NCBI GenBank assembly: GCA_021234155.1
Contig: JAJEKV010000006.1
Span: 11,435,317-11,499,316 of the forward strand
Length of the DNA stretch: 64,000 nt
Direction: 5' to 3'
Source: Isoetes taiwanensis
Taxonomy: Eukaryota > Streptophyta > Lycopodiopsida > Isoetales > Isoetaceae
Shown here: positions 22,498-32,525 of the stretch, one piece after another
Position numbering within the stretch: position 1 is the first letter of the stretch
Layout: the number at the start of each line of letters is the position of its first letter
Notes under the pieces: model-generated
The model's input: the letters and a program-made list of their open reading frames with translations, nothing else
Told to the model about the DNA's origin: nothing
The model's database searches: none
Translations under genes and position numbers: made by a program

Positions 22498-22632
22498 GAT
22501 CAAAAACATACTTCCTCAAGTTACTCACATGGAAAACGTTATGTACTTTCAAGTGCGAGGGTAACTCCAACCTATAAGCCACTTTGCCAATACGTTCCAA
22601 AATTTCATACGGACCCGCATACCTAGGAGCCC
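22498..22632 (-). pseudogene. Ty3/gypsy integrase C-terminal fragment (second family)
   Basis: The minus strand reads APRYAGPYEILERIGKVAYR followed shortly by a VHNVFHVSNLRKYV segment. This is the hallmark end of plant gypsy integrases, just before or instead of a chromodomain. It sits only about 130 bp from a primer-binding site (22761-22772), so gag, protease, RT and most of integrase are missing between them. It is an internally deleted element or a recombinant. Confidence 0.85.
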
Positions 22633-22760
22633 ATACTTCTCTTGAATACCTTTATAGTAACCACGAAGCCTCTAAATACTACTACTCCTCCTGAGGATAG
22701 CATTTCTAGATCTTCCTGCAATCCATAGATCATAATGTCAACACCCAAGGATCCAGCATT

Positions 22761-22772
22761 GCTCTGATACCA
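22761..22772 (-). promoter_or_regulatory. primer-binding site, second gypsy family
   Basis: Minus-strand TGGTATCAGAGC is preceded by an LTR end GTTACATT (LTR starts at 22775 on the plus coordinates). The same PBS recurs at 23033-23044 and, on the plus strand with one change, at 23193-23204. Confidence 0.75.
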
Positions 22773-22774
22773 AA

Positions 22775-22962
22775 TGTAACATTCCTAACCGACATGCCCT
22801 TAATCAATTGGGCAAAACCGTCTAGACGTTTATGAGTAGTCACTTCTACCAAGATCTACTCGAGCGGTCTCCCATGGGTCCGTTACAATCTCTCTCACTA
22901 GATTATGCTCGTCCTCGAGCATCACAAACTATAGACCACACCATCCTATGGTGTCCAAGCCC
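22775..22962 (-). repeat. LTR fragment, second gypsy family
   Basis: Begins (plus coordinates) TGTAACATTCCTAACCGACA next to the PBS and runs into the palindrome. Its terminal bases match the hairpin arms at 23047-23098, so those arms are LTR ends. Confidence 0.5.
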
Positions 22963-23274
22963 AAGTCATGACCTACCATCCAACGGTATTCCGGGTCATA
23001 CTTGCCCCCATGGAGACTCGAACTCGAGCCCTGCTCTGATACCAAATGTAACGTTCCTAACCGACATGCCCTCAACCATGTCGGTTAGGAACGTTATATT
23101 TGGTATCAGTCGAACTCAAGCCCTGCTCTAATACCAAATGTAACGTTCCTAACTGACATGCCCTCAACCATGTCGGTTAGGAACGTTATATTTAGTATCA
23201 GAGCAGGGCTTGAGTTCGAGTCTCCATGGGGGCAAGTATGACCCGGAATACCGTTGGACAGTAGGTCATGACTT
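22963..23274. repeat. 312-bp compound palindrome made of LTR end / PBS segments
   Basis: The outer arms (22963-23035 and 23202-23274) are near-perfect reverse complements. Inside are two similar hairpins, 23036-23109 and 23128-23201, each with arms of 33 bp around an 8-base CCCTCAAC loop. The hairpin arms are the LTR terminus (TGTAACGTTCCTAACCGACA...) plus PBS, facing outwards. The structure could extrude a long stem or cruciform. Confidence 0.85.
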
Positions 23275-23683
23275 GCCGAAAATCACCATAGAAAAGGCAT
23301 GCCATGTATAGGACTTGATAATTGGTATAAAAAAGCTTCTTCAATTATACTACAAGGGGTGGAAAACATCAAGAGTTTTAGCCTAGTGAATGGCCAAGTG
23401 ACAACATTTCTTTTTTCAAAGTCATCATAAAAAAGTCACGCTGTGATGGACCATGCCTGATTTCTATATCCGATACTTTTTCCAAGTCATGCAGTGAGGG
23501 GCCATGACCTTGAGGTTTTTTTGTTTTTGTTTTTTTTGGATAACTTTCCTTTGCAAATGAGACCAATGATCACTCAAGAAGTGATCTCTAATGTGCCAAA
23601 ATTGTGATCGCGAAGCTCATGGCCCATGATCCCTTTGTTGGTCATGAAGGAGGTCAAAGGAGGCCACGCCACTAAAGAGGAAG

Positions 23684-25003
23684 ACAAAGAATGAATAAAA
23701 TTGAATCATAATATGCTGAGTCTAAAAAGAGGTGCTCCAAAACGTGAGCAAAGATTGTAAACAATGAGGAGAAATGCATTCTCTAAATAGTAGAGCCCAA
23801 ACCTAAATCTAACCGACCTTTCTCCTACTACAAATCTAGGCTAAAATCTCAGCCTTAGATCTTGGGCTCCAATATGATACATATAGGTGGCCTACGCCAC
23901 TCATGCTTATATTAGCCCACAGGGCTAACATTTTAGGTTCGAATTCCCTTGGCTACAATTGGGGCAAAGGGATCCCAATCAAATCTGACAGGTCAATCCC
24001 CAAGAATTGACCCCGCGTTTATGTTTTGGGACGCATATATAAGTAGTAGCTTACTAGTTTGACAATGGCAGAGGTTGAATAGGCCCACAGTGGATGGTTG
24101 AGACTACTCTAAGGGCATCCTCGGGCCGCATGACCACACGAAGGACTGAGGCAAAAATAGGTAGTCATTGCATGTTAGAACAAGCTTGATGGACAGTCAG
24201 AGGCAAGTACTTGTGTGCGCGGTGAAGAAGCCCTAGCCCCTGCATTCCCATGCCTTTACTACCACGCTAGATGGCTAGGGCTATTGCAAAGGGCAACATC
24301 CCCCCCAAAAAAAAAAAAAAAAAAAAAAAAAAAGGAAAGGGGGGCTTTGACCTTTATGTAGTTTTTAAGCATGTGAAAACTTGGATCAAGAGTTTCGGAG
24401 CACAATTGCAGACAAAATTAGGTAATACAAAACATTGACGATTGCCCTCATTAGTTGGAATTTTGCTCTTAAGTGTGCGGAACATGTCGACCATAGCCTA
24501 ATGCAGTATGTTTTTTGTTTGAATATTTTGTGCCTAATATTTTTGGGCTAAGAAGAGCCCTGGGATTGATATGTATTATTTTCGGGCCATACCAAGAATT
24601 AGTTATAGGATTGACACATCTCTGCAACGAAATTTGCGTAATCTATCAAATCGCTGATATGACAACCTGGGGCTATGGAACCGTGATGGCAGATATTTTG
24701 GAGCTCTATCTTATATTTTAACTCCAGTCGGCACAACAAGGAGTTGCATATGCTTTGGCACATAAAGTGACTATGTCTGCAATGTCTTCACTTGCCAACA
24801 GGTCGTATGGGTTTTCTTGCTTGAAAATGCCAATAGATAGAATGGGCTTTTTCAGCTTTTAAAATCTTTAGTTTGCAATTTGATCTTCCCTTTTAGTTTG
24901 CTACCTCACCTTTTTTGGATTGAAATTATTCAAGTTCGAAAAGCGAGTAGGAAAAATGGTATATGGCTATTAGAAATTAAATCTTCTATTTTTTGCTTGA
25001 TCT
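23684..25003 (+). repeat. long direct repeat, copy 1 (~1.3 kb)
   Basis: Collinear with 26158-27709 over most of its length (shared landmarks: AAGACAAAGAATGA, CAATGAGGAGAAATGC, GGGATCCCAATCAAATCT, CCTAATGCAGTATGTTTTT, TTCTATTTTTTGCTTG). The copies are visibly diverged by substitutions and indels. Strand is arbitrary. No reading frame is conserved. Copy 1 contains an A27 tract at 24307-24333 not present in copy 2. Confidence 0.75.
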
Positions 25004-25287
25004 TGTAGGTTATCTAGATGTTTGGAGCATCTTTTAAGTTCTTGAGGACGAGCATGCTAGAGGGTTGTATGTGGCTCATTTATTTTGCAAATCATAAATT
25101 TTAGATGTTGAATATGCAAACTCCCATTAAGCGTTTCTTTGAATCATGAATGCTGTAATTTGTTTGTAGGAACGTAATTAATGAATTGTCTTTAGCGATC
25201 CCCAACCTGGGCATCTTCAAGAGCACTCAAATGAGGTAGAACAACATTGCAAGATGTGAGGGAAGATGCAATACAGGTTGGCTAATC

Positions 25288-25910
25288 TTCAATATGGATG
25301 ACAAATGAACTTTTTAAATCATGGCTTTCAAGCAAGAATACCAAGTGGTGTCTTCCTAGATAAGCCTTATCTTATCATACTAGATGATCATGGCAGCCAT
25401 GTGGAGCTGGAGGTTATATTGGTTGCAAAGGAAAAGGGCGTTCATGTTGCCTTACTGCCAGCACACACATCACATAGGCTACAACCTTTGGATGTGGCAT
25501 GCTGTGCTCAATTCAAGGCATCCTTCAGGATACTCGGGACTACCCACATGGTCAGCAAGACGAGGACAAAGCCTAAAAGAAAAGACATTGCAAAACTAAT
25601 ATCAAAGGCAATCGAATGTGGCTTGGCCCCAAACAACAAGTCTCAAGCTTGGCTGGCACAGTTAAGCGGGAAATTTGGTCGACATTCCTACAGATTGTGG
25701 ATCATGATGGGCACTTCATTTCTTAGCACCACACTTATCATTGTACTTGATTGCATTCTAGTGGTCTAATATATTCTTATATCCTTCAAAAAAAAAAAAA
25801 AAAAAAAACATTAAGTCAGGCTTCAGTGCAGTAGGCGTTTGGCCCTTTAATGTGCCAGTCTTAGAAGATGCAAGGTTTGATGGGCTGGTTGCACTAAAAG
25901 GAAGTAGAAG
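25288..25910 (+). pseudogene. pogo/Tigger-like (DDE_1) transposase fragment
   Basis: The segment opens with WMTNELFKSWL, then after a frameshift the main frame (25305-25769) reads LIILDDHGSHVELEV and then LLPAHTSHRLQPLDVACCAQ. These are the L-D-G-H-x-S-H and PPHTTHxLQPLD signatures of the DDE_1 superfamily (pogo/Tigger/CENP-B-type transposases), with the usual DGH being DDH. The C-terminal IKSGFSAVGVWPFNVPVLED motif follows at about 25812-25870 in a third frame, separated from the core by ~150 bp ending in A21 (25788-25808). The N-terminal CENP-B HTH domains were not found. It is inactive. Confidence 0.85.
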
Positions 25911-26157
25911 AGAAGGAGAGGGTGCTTATTTCTGGCACTCCAAAGTTGGAAGGAGGAGTCGTAGTTCCTACACGATTAGCTTGAACCCCCTTTTCAACAA
26001 AGGTGCAAGAATGGATTTCCAAAAATTTGGGTTCATTTGTGGATTCTTGGCGGTACACCTCGTAGCAGCATCGCATGACTGCCAAATGCTACAAGGCTAC
26101 CCGACATGCTCATGAATCAACAAAACGAGGTGGGAAGAAACTCCAAGAACAACCATA

Positions 26158-27709
26158 AAGACAAAGAATGAAAAAAATTGAATCATAACATAACGTGAGC
26201 AAAAACCCTAAACAATGAGGAGAAATGCTCTCTCCAAATAGAGAGATCAAACTCTCAACCTCATTGACCTTTCACCTACCATAGATCTAGGATACAATCT
26301 GGGCCTTAGATCTTGGAGTCCAATGCGATACATACATGTGGCCTATGCCACTCCTATATTAGGCCATAAGGCTAAGACTTTAAGTTCGATTTGGGCCTTA
26401 GATCTTGGAGTACAATATGATACATACATGTGGTCTATGCCACTCATATGTTAGCACATAGGGCTAACACTAAGTTCAAATTCCTTTGGCTGCAATTGGG
26501 CAAAGGGATCCCAATCAAATCTAGCAGGTGACTTTCAAAAATTAATTTTGTGTTTCTGATTTGGGCTGCTAATTTAGCGATAGCCTACAATTTTGGCAAC
26601 GGTAGCCAGTTGAATAGACCCACAGTGGGTGGTTAATGTGGATGGTAATCTTGGGGGCACGACCAGGGAACGCCGTGAGGCAAGAATAGGCAGTAGTTGT
26701 ATGCTACAACAAGCCTGATATGTGGCCAATGGCAATTATATGCGTGGCAGATAGCATTAGCCCGCATTAGCTGCATAGTCAAGGGGGCCTTACACATTGC
26801 TTGAGGCCTTTACTGCCTTGCCAGATGGCAATGCCTTTACTGTCTTGCTAGATCTCTCTCCCCAAACCACAAAAATAAAAATAATTAGAAAAATAGACAA
26901 GCTTGGACCATTATTTAGGGGTGATATAGAGTTGTCCTTGTTATGGGCCGTGGTTCGATCATGACCGTTGGTTATTTTACGGGATGGAATCACCAACCGT
27001 TGGGATTGCGCCATAATTTAGTTTCTAGTCAATCGACATTTGGACCCAAAAGTTCCACAACCCAATTACGACGATATTAGGCATCCAAAAACATTAGCAG
27101 TTAGGTTTACGTGATCATTGGCCCCATTAATTGAAACTTTGCTCTTAGGTGCACGGAATATGGCAGCTATAGCCTAATGCAGTATGTTTTTGGTTTGAAT
27201 TTTTTTGTGCCAGATGAGAGGAGCCTTGGAGCTAATACGTATTGTTTTCGGGTCATATAAAAAATTAATCAAATGATAGACGTATCTCTACAACAAACTT
27301 TTATTGATCTTATCAAATTGCGGGCGAATGCCTTGATGTGACAACCTAAGGCTGTATCTTTGTGATGGCTATGACAACAGTAGTAGATGTTTTAGAGTTG
27401 TATGCTTACATTTTTAACCCCATTCAGCACCAGTAAGAAGTTGCATATGTTTTGGCGCCATAGAGTGGCTGCATCGGCAATGCCTTCAATTTGCCAAAAG
27501 GCGTATAGAGGGTTTCCTTCTTCAAAATGCCAATAGATAAAATGGGTTTCGTCGTCTTTTTGAATCTTTAGTCTGCAATTTGATTATCTTCTTCAGTTTG
27601 CTGCTTTACCTTTTTCAAAGTTTGGGATTATTCAAGTTTAAAAAGCAAGCGAGAAGAAAAAAATAGTATATGGATATCAGAAATAAAACCTTCTATTTTT
27701 TGCTTGCTA
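26158..27709 (+). repeat. long direct repeat, copy 2 (~1.55 kb)
   Basis: Second copy of 23684-25003. It holds an additional internal ~90-bp duplication of the GGGCCTTAGATCTTGGAGT segment (about 26300-26470). With copy 1 it flanks the Tigger-like fragment in direct orientation. Confidence 0.75.
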
Positions 27710-28228
27710 GTATTTTTCAGGATTTTATAGTTGATTTATCATTTTCTAACAAGGGATAACAATATGATAATACCTTCTAAATTGCAAGATTCTCTAAATA
27801 TGTGTCTATGAACCTGCAACAAACAAGTAAGCATTTCTTATAGTAGCTCAAACTGTTGTTTTCCAATATCTCCAGGTTTGCTAACTTACATCTTTTATTT
27901 TTATTCTTGATTTATGAATTTGTAACTATTAACAGAGGTTTTGGGGGTTTGCATTCTAGACTTCTAATGCTTTTGTTTCATAAGTAGGTTTTCATGTATA
28001 GAGTATTTGACAAGGTATGTGTTTTATTATTTGCGAAGATATGGTTTTGTTGTCCTTCATTTCTTACAGATTTGATACCATGTTCATAGGAACTGATGAA
28101 ATTGCTCATTGACATGATGTAATGAAGCATAGCACAAAGCTAATTGAGGTAATTATTTTTGAGCTTCGAGATCGGAACTTGTACATTTATTCAAGTTCAA
28201 TAAGTGCTATTTGATGACAATGGAAGAG

Positions 28229-28462
28229 TTAAGAACCTTTTAATGTTGCATAAATGGCAGTAGGTTCATTATAAGAAGCATAGCAGATCCATTCGTCAAG
28301 GTTGGTTTCAGCAATTTCAATGATCTTTTGGGATGGAATGCGAGTTCTATGAGACCGAAGCAGTGGTGAAGGTGGAAGAATGGGGTATGGGGTATAGAGC
28401 AAAATCATGGGCATTCGGTGCAATAGAAGGTGCTGGATCAGTAGGCAATGCAAACAAATCAT
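28229..28462 (-). pseudogene. Ty1/copia pol linker fragment
   Basis: The minus strand reads RSHRTRIPSQKIIEIAETNL then YASYNEPT, the pattern joining copia integrase to RT (R-R-S-x-R-x-R-x-P...EP). It belongs to the same degenerate element as the integrase at 29100-29440. RT itself was not found beyond it, because the long repeat begins at 27709. Confidence 0.65.
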
Positions 28463-28699
28463 GATCCAGCATCTAAGGGGATTGTTAGAAGATGCATTCG
28501 AGCAAGCCTTTTTGTTTCCTAGTCTAATACGGATGGGGGATGCACTTATATATAACGAGGATATACCATCTACATTTGTAAGGCAACATAAAACACCTCT
28601 TGTTAATGGATTTTTAAGCCAAGTTTGAACCCTTTCTTGTGCAATATATTATATATACGAACATGCTTCCAAAAAACTCCCCTTTTGTATCCTCACTTG

Positions 28700-29960
28700 T
28701 ACTCAAGCATAATGGGGACAAAATGTGAAACTCATTGGATGGAGGATCTTGAATAAACGTATCTAGTCGATGAATCCTGTGGCACGAGGAGAATCTGTCG
28801 GAGTTGCTCTAGATACTTGTAACTCATCAAAATGCACATCGATATTAACAAAAAGTAATGAGGGGATTACAACACTTATAACCTTTATGGTTTGATGAGT
28901 ACTGAGATCTACACTTTATGCTTTTTTGATCAAATTGAGATATGAGATCCTTGAGGACTTGCATACAAACAATGCTTCCAAAAACTCTTATATAAGAAAC
29001 ATCATATTTCTTGTCAACCATACCTCATGAGGAGTGCTCCCTAGAATTGAAACAATGAAAAGGAGGTTTTTAACATGAACTACAGTGGTCACTGCCTCTT
29101 ACAAAAGCATTTGCTAAATTGAGCTTAAACCATGAGGCTTTTGCTGCTAAATATGCGGTTCTTCTTTTCAGCAGCTCCATTTTGTTGTGGAGTGTCTTGG
29201 GTTTTGAATTGCCTATGAATGCTGGATCAATGCATATTTTGAAAAGTGGTGCTCAAATATTCTCCTTCCCCATCCATTTCAGCATATTGAGAAATGCCTC
29301 AAGAGGTTGGCTTTTCTCCTTAAAAAAAATTGAATTGTGACTCTCCTGCTATAATCGTCAACAAAGACAATATCATATGAGTTTCCTTGACGACCTTTAC
29401 CTCCATTGGCCCACAAGGGTTAAAGTCGACGAGTCCAAAATCTCTGATACTCTAGTTCTAGTAGTTGTGAATGTTCTTTGACAATGCTTTTCTAACATAC
29501 AAGTATGGGAAATGTCCAATTCATCAACATTTATCAAAATGAAACTAGAAACAAATTTTTTCTTCTGAATATATATTTAAGAGCTTGGGGATTGATATGA
29601 GCTATATATTTGTGCCACAATTCCATGGAAGTATTTGACCGTTTGATCAATAAAAGCTAATCATTTCATAAAGTTTTCTTTTTTCTAGCCTCTTTTGCTC
29701 TTGTTACTCAAACAAAGAAATTTCATTTGAAACGAAGTAAACTTCTTCATCGGTGAAAAGGATTAAGTCCTTTATCATGCCATTCTGCAACAGAAAGAAG
29801 GTCCTTTCTAAAAGCATCAAAAATTTGAAGAGGGAGTCTTCTGTTAGTGGCAATTGAAGCACCAGATTTACCAACATATTTTGTTGCGTAACCATAATGG
29901 ATGTATATTCTGAAGTGATGGTGAATATGTGCGACTCATCTACTGCATGACATGCTTTTT
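28700..29960 (-). pseudogene. degenerate Ty1/copia integrase region
   Basis: The best segment, 29440-29340, reads LVDFNPCGPMEVKGRQGNSY and then DIVFVDDYSRRVTIQFFLRR. This corresponds to the copia integrase core (D-x-x-GPM...GxxYxxxxxDDYSR with the first catalytic Asp). DTPQQNGAAEKKNR, the TPxQNGxxERxN motif with E as third catalytic residue, is readable at about 29160-29200. HFDE-like sequence follows at about 28830-28900. Stops and shifts occur throughout. It is an old insertion. Confidence 0.8.
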
Positions 29961-30660
29961 CAATTGATGGAAGATCCCAAAATGAGAGTTTCTTCTTGAA
30001 GTAACCGATATATAGTGAACAAAATAATCTGCTACTGCGACTCCAAAATCTATATTTTCTTCATGAATAACCTCAAGGATGCAAGCCTCTTCAAAGATGC
30101 ATCTTACTTCTTTGATGCTTGATGTTTGAACATTTTGAAGTATTTCTTCTATGCGCCTTTTGCAGCATAGTTGAAAGCTCGTGATGGCCCATGCGGGAAG
30201 ACTACTAGTATGCAAAAAACCTAACCTTATGAATGCCATGCTAGTTACTCTATGAACTGGCATCTTGTCAAATGGCATCACCCCATGGGGCCATATGGAC
30301 CAATCATCGATGACCTAAACCCTAGTCTATTTATGGGTCAAAATCTATAGGATGACTTTAGCTCCCAATTTTGAAATACTCCACCTTTTGAGCTTGAGCT
30401 TGGCTCAAAGAGTCGTTCGTAGCACCAGGAAAAATTCATCAGCAAGAGTTCATGTGAAGAATCAGTGTGTTGTAGCTGCCAGAACCCAAAAAGAATAATG
30501 TAGACACCATCGAGGAACAAAACTAGCCAAGGATCAGGTAGAGCCAAGTAGAATAAACAGCTTAACGAACTATAACAGGGCATTCTAGGTGGAACAACTT
30601 TTCTTGCTCTTAGATTCGTCCTGGAGCCTGAGGACTCAAGGTATAACTCTAGACTGATCA
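29960..30660 (-). other. probable continuation of the copia remnant; nothing specific seen
   Basis: Two frames (30281-29940 and 30661-30338) have no recognised domain. Position between the copia integrase and the possible copia gag at 31660-32080 suggests decayed gag-pol, but no motif was found. Confidence 0.25.
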
Positions 30661-30825
30661 ATAAATCCTATTTGGTAGATGTATGAATAGGTATATTAGA
30701 ATTATTGTTCTTATTTCGTTATAAAAGATGGTTGGCTGTTCATTGCATCACTTGTGTATTGGAAGTAGAGACTTAGAGGCCTTAGTAGAGATGTTTCTAT
30801 TGAAATGCCTCAGTTAATTTGCATC

Positions 30826-31640
30826 AATATTCGACCTGTGCATAAGACCCAACTGATTGTTGATAGTGTGCCCGACTGGGATGTATAAGAAGGTCTTTAT
30901 CCAGTATAACTGGTTGTGACTTGTCTACTGGAGGCCAATGCGGGCTAGGCCTGATTACCACAATGGGGCAAAGGATGAGCTCGAACCCCCCTACATGATG
31001 TGTCATCTCAGCAAGGTTAAGTCATGTAGGGACGTGTGATATGTCACGGTCCTTTGGCTCATCTGCACTGGCATGATACTGCTTGGATGAGACTTGTCTC
31101 ATGCCTGCCTCACTGGACTAGGGAACTGCAATCTCGGAGTGATATCTTAGGATCATTTTTTCAATAAGCTACAGTCGTGGTCCGATGTGATTCAGCCTCC
31201 TTGCAAAGTGTGCATAGGAGGGGTAGATGTTGTGGACAACCCAAACCAATGTTCTTCTATGCCAATCAACTTCGATGATATATCTCTGTCTGCTATTATT
31301 TTGAGAATTAGACCATTAGTCAATCCCATTTAATCTGAGCTTGGTGAGAACTATCCTCATGTGAAGCATATGTATGTTGTTGTTATTATGATGATGTTAA
31401 TGATGGCGAGACACACCAAGGTAACTTATTATGTACTTGTTGTATTTGTTACTTGTGCTTAAAATGCTTTAGCAGTGGGATAGGTAATGACACATTTAGG
31501 TCTTTTCTCGAATACTTGTTCATCTCAAGTGGTCCAAGTTAGACGGGGGGGCCTTTTTTGCAATGGTATGTTGCCAAGGAGAGGGATCTCCTATTATGTT
31601 TATATGATCAGGGCATCATATATATGTGGGGGACGTCACA
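30826..31640 (+). repeat. old LTR of element 1's family, opposite strand
   Basis: The plus strand aligns with the reverse complement of the element 1 LTR. Its GACCTGTGCATAAGACCCAA corresponds to GGCCTGTGCACAAGAGCCAC, a GTATAAGAAGGTC TATA-box region follows, then GGGTTGTCCAC/TGCACACTTTGCA counterparts (31190-31245, here in reverse), and it ends GGGGGACGTCACA at 31640. Divergence is high (estimated by eye above 25%), so it predates the young copies. No PBS follows the end, so this is a solo or 3' LTR. Confidence 0.6.
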
Positions 31641-31659
31641 TCACTTGCACAAGGTTACA

Positions 31660-32090
31660 TCCCTTGCATATTGAGGCACCTTGCCTGGAACAATAACTCC
31701 TCATTTTGCACATGGGTTTTAGCAGATTGTCCCAAGAAAGCTCTTTGTAGTTTGCTAACATCATTTCCACCTGCATCTAGCAATAAATCAAAGTATTCCT
31801 ATACTCTTCTGGCTATATCTTTTGACCAAAACATCACACAAACATTCTCCTTTAACCATGTGCAACTGGCCTTTGTCAAGGCACATGGCTATGCATGTCA
31901 AGGCCTTTTATCCTTTTGCTTCCACAAAATCAATTCTTCTATGGACAGTAATGTCTATAGTCTTTTCCTTTGGAATCTCCATTGGTTTTTCAGTGCCATC
32001 CTTAGCCTTAAGATAAGGGGCTGATCATCTTCCTCCGTGATTTAAATCCTTTCCCATCAAAAAGTTACAGTTTCAACTTGAATGACATGG
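31660..32090 (-). pseudogene. possible copia gag fragment
   Basis: The minus strand opens MASSNSMSFKLKL then LFDGKGFK in another frame, resembling the N-terminus of copia gag (K-x-F-D-G-x-N-F). If correct, the old LTR at 30826-31640 inserted between this gag and the integrase at 28700-29960. Weak evidence. Confidence 0.25.
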
Positions 32091-32525
32091 AGTTTGAACT
32101 TGCCATCTTGTCTTAGAAAACACCTAGGATTCACAGTCCCAACACCTTATTCTCTAGAAGCACTAACATTTACTAAACATTATATTTCTTGGTTTCTTTT
32201 CCTATTTTCATTTATCTCCTCATTTGAGTTCAAATGAAGCATGTACATTAGGTCTAAATTGAACTCTCCACATAAACACTCCATTAAATGATGTTTGATG
32301 CCCAAACTAGTGCATAATACAAAACGTGATTTGTCATTTAATGCTTATGAAAGGAAGATTATACAAATTTAAACTTAGTATTGAGAGTTCTTGATGTTGA
32401 ATTTCCACAAAACTGTATCATTTATGTTTCTTATAAACTGCAATTTTAAAATATTATATTGAAGTCACATACAATACAATGCCAGCCCAAAGGTTGTGAA
32501 ACAACTGACAAAGAGCACACATACT

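Noticed and set aside
22963-23274. CRISPR-like array of palindromic repeats
   Set aside because: Only two hairpin units, made of retrotransposon LTR/PBS sequence in a eukaryotic context; no spacers or cas genes.
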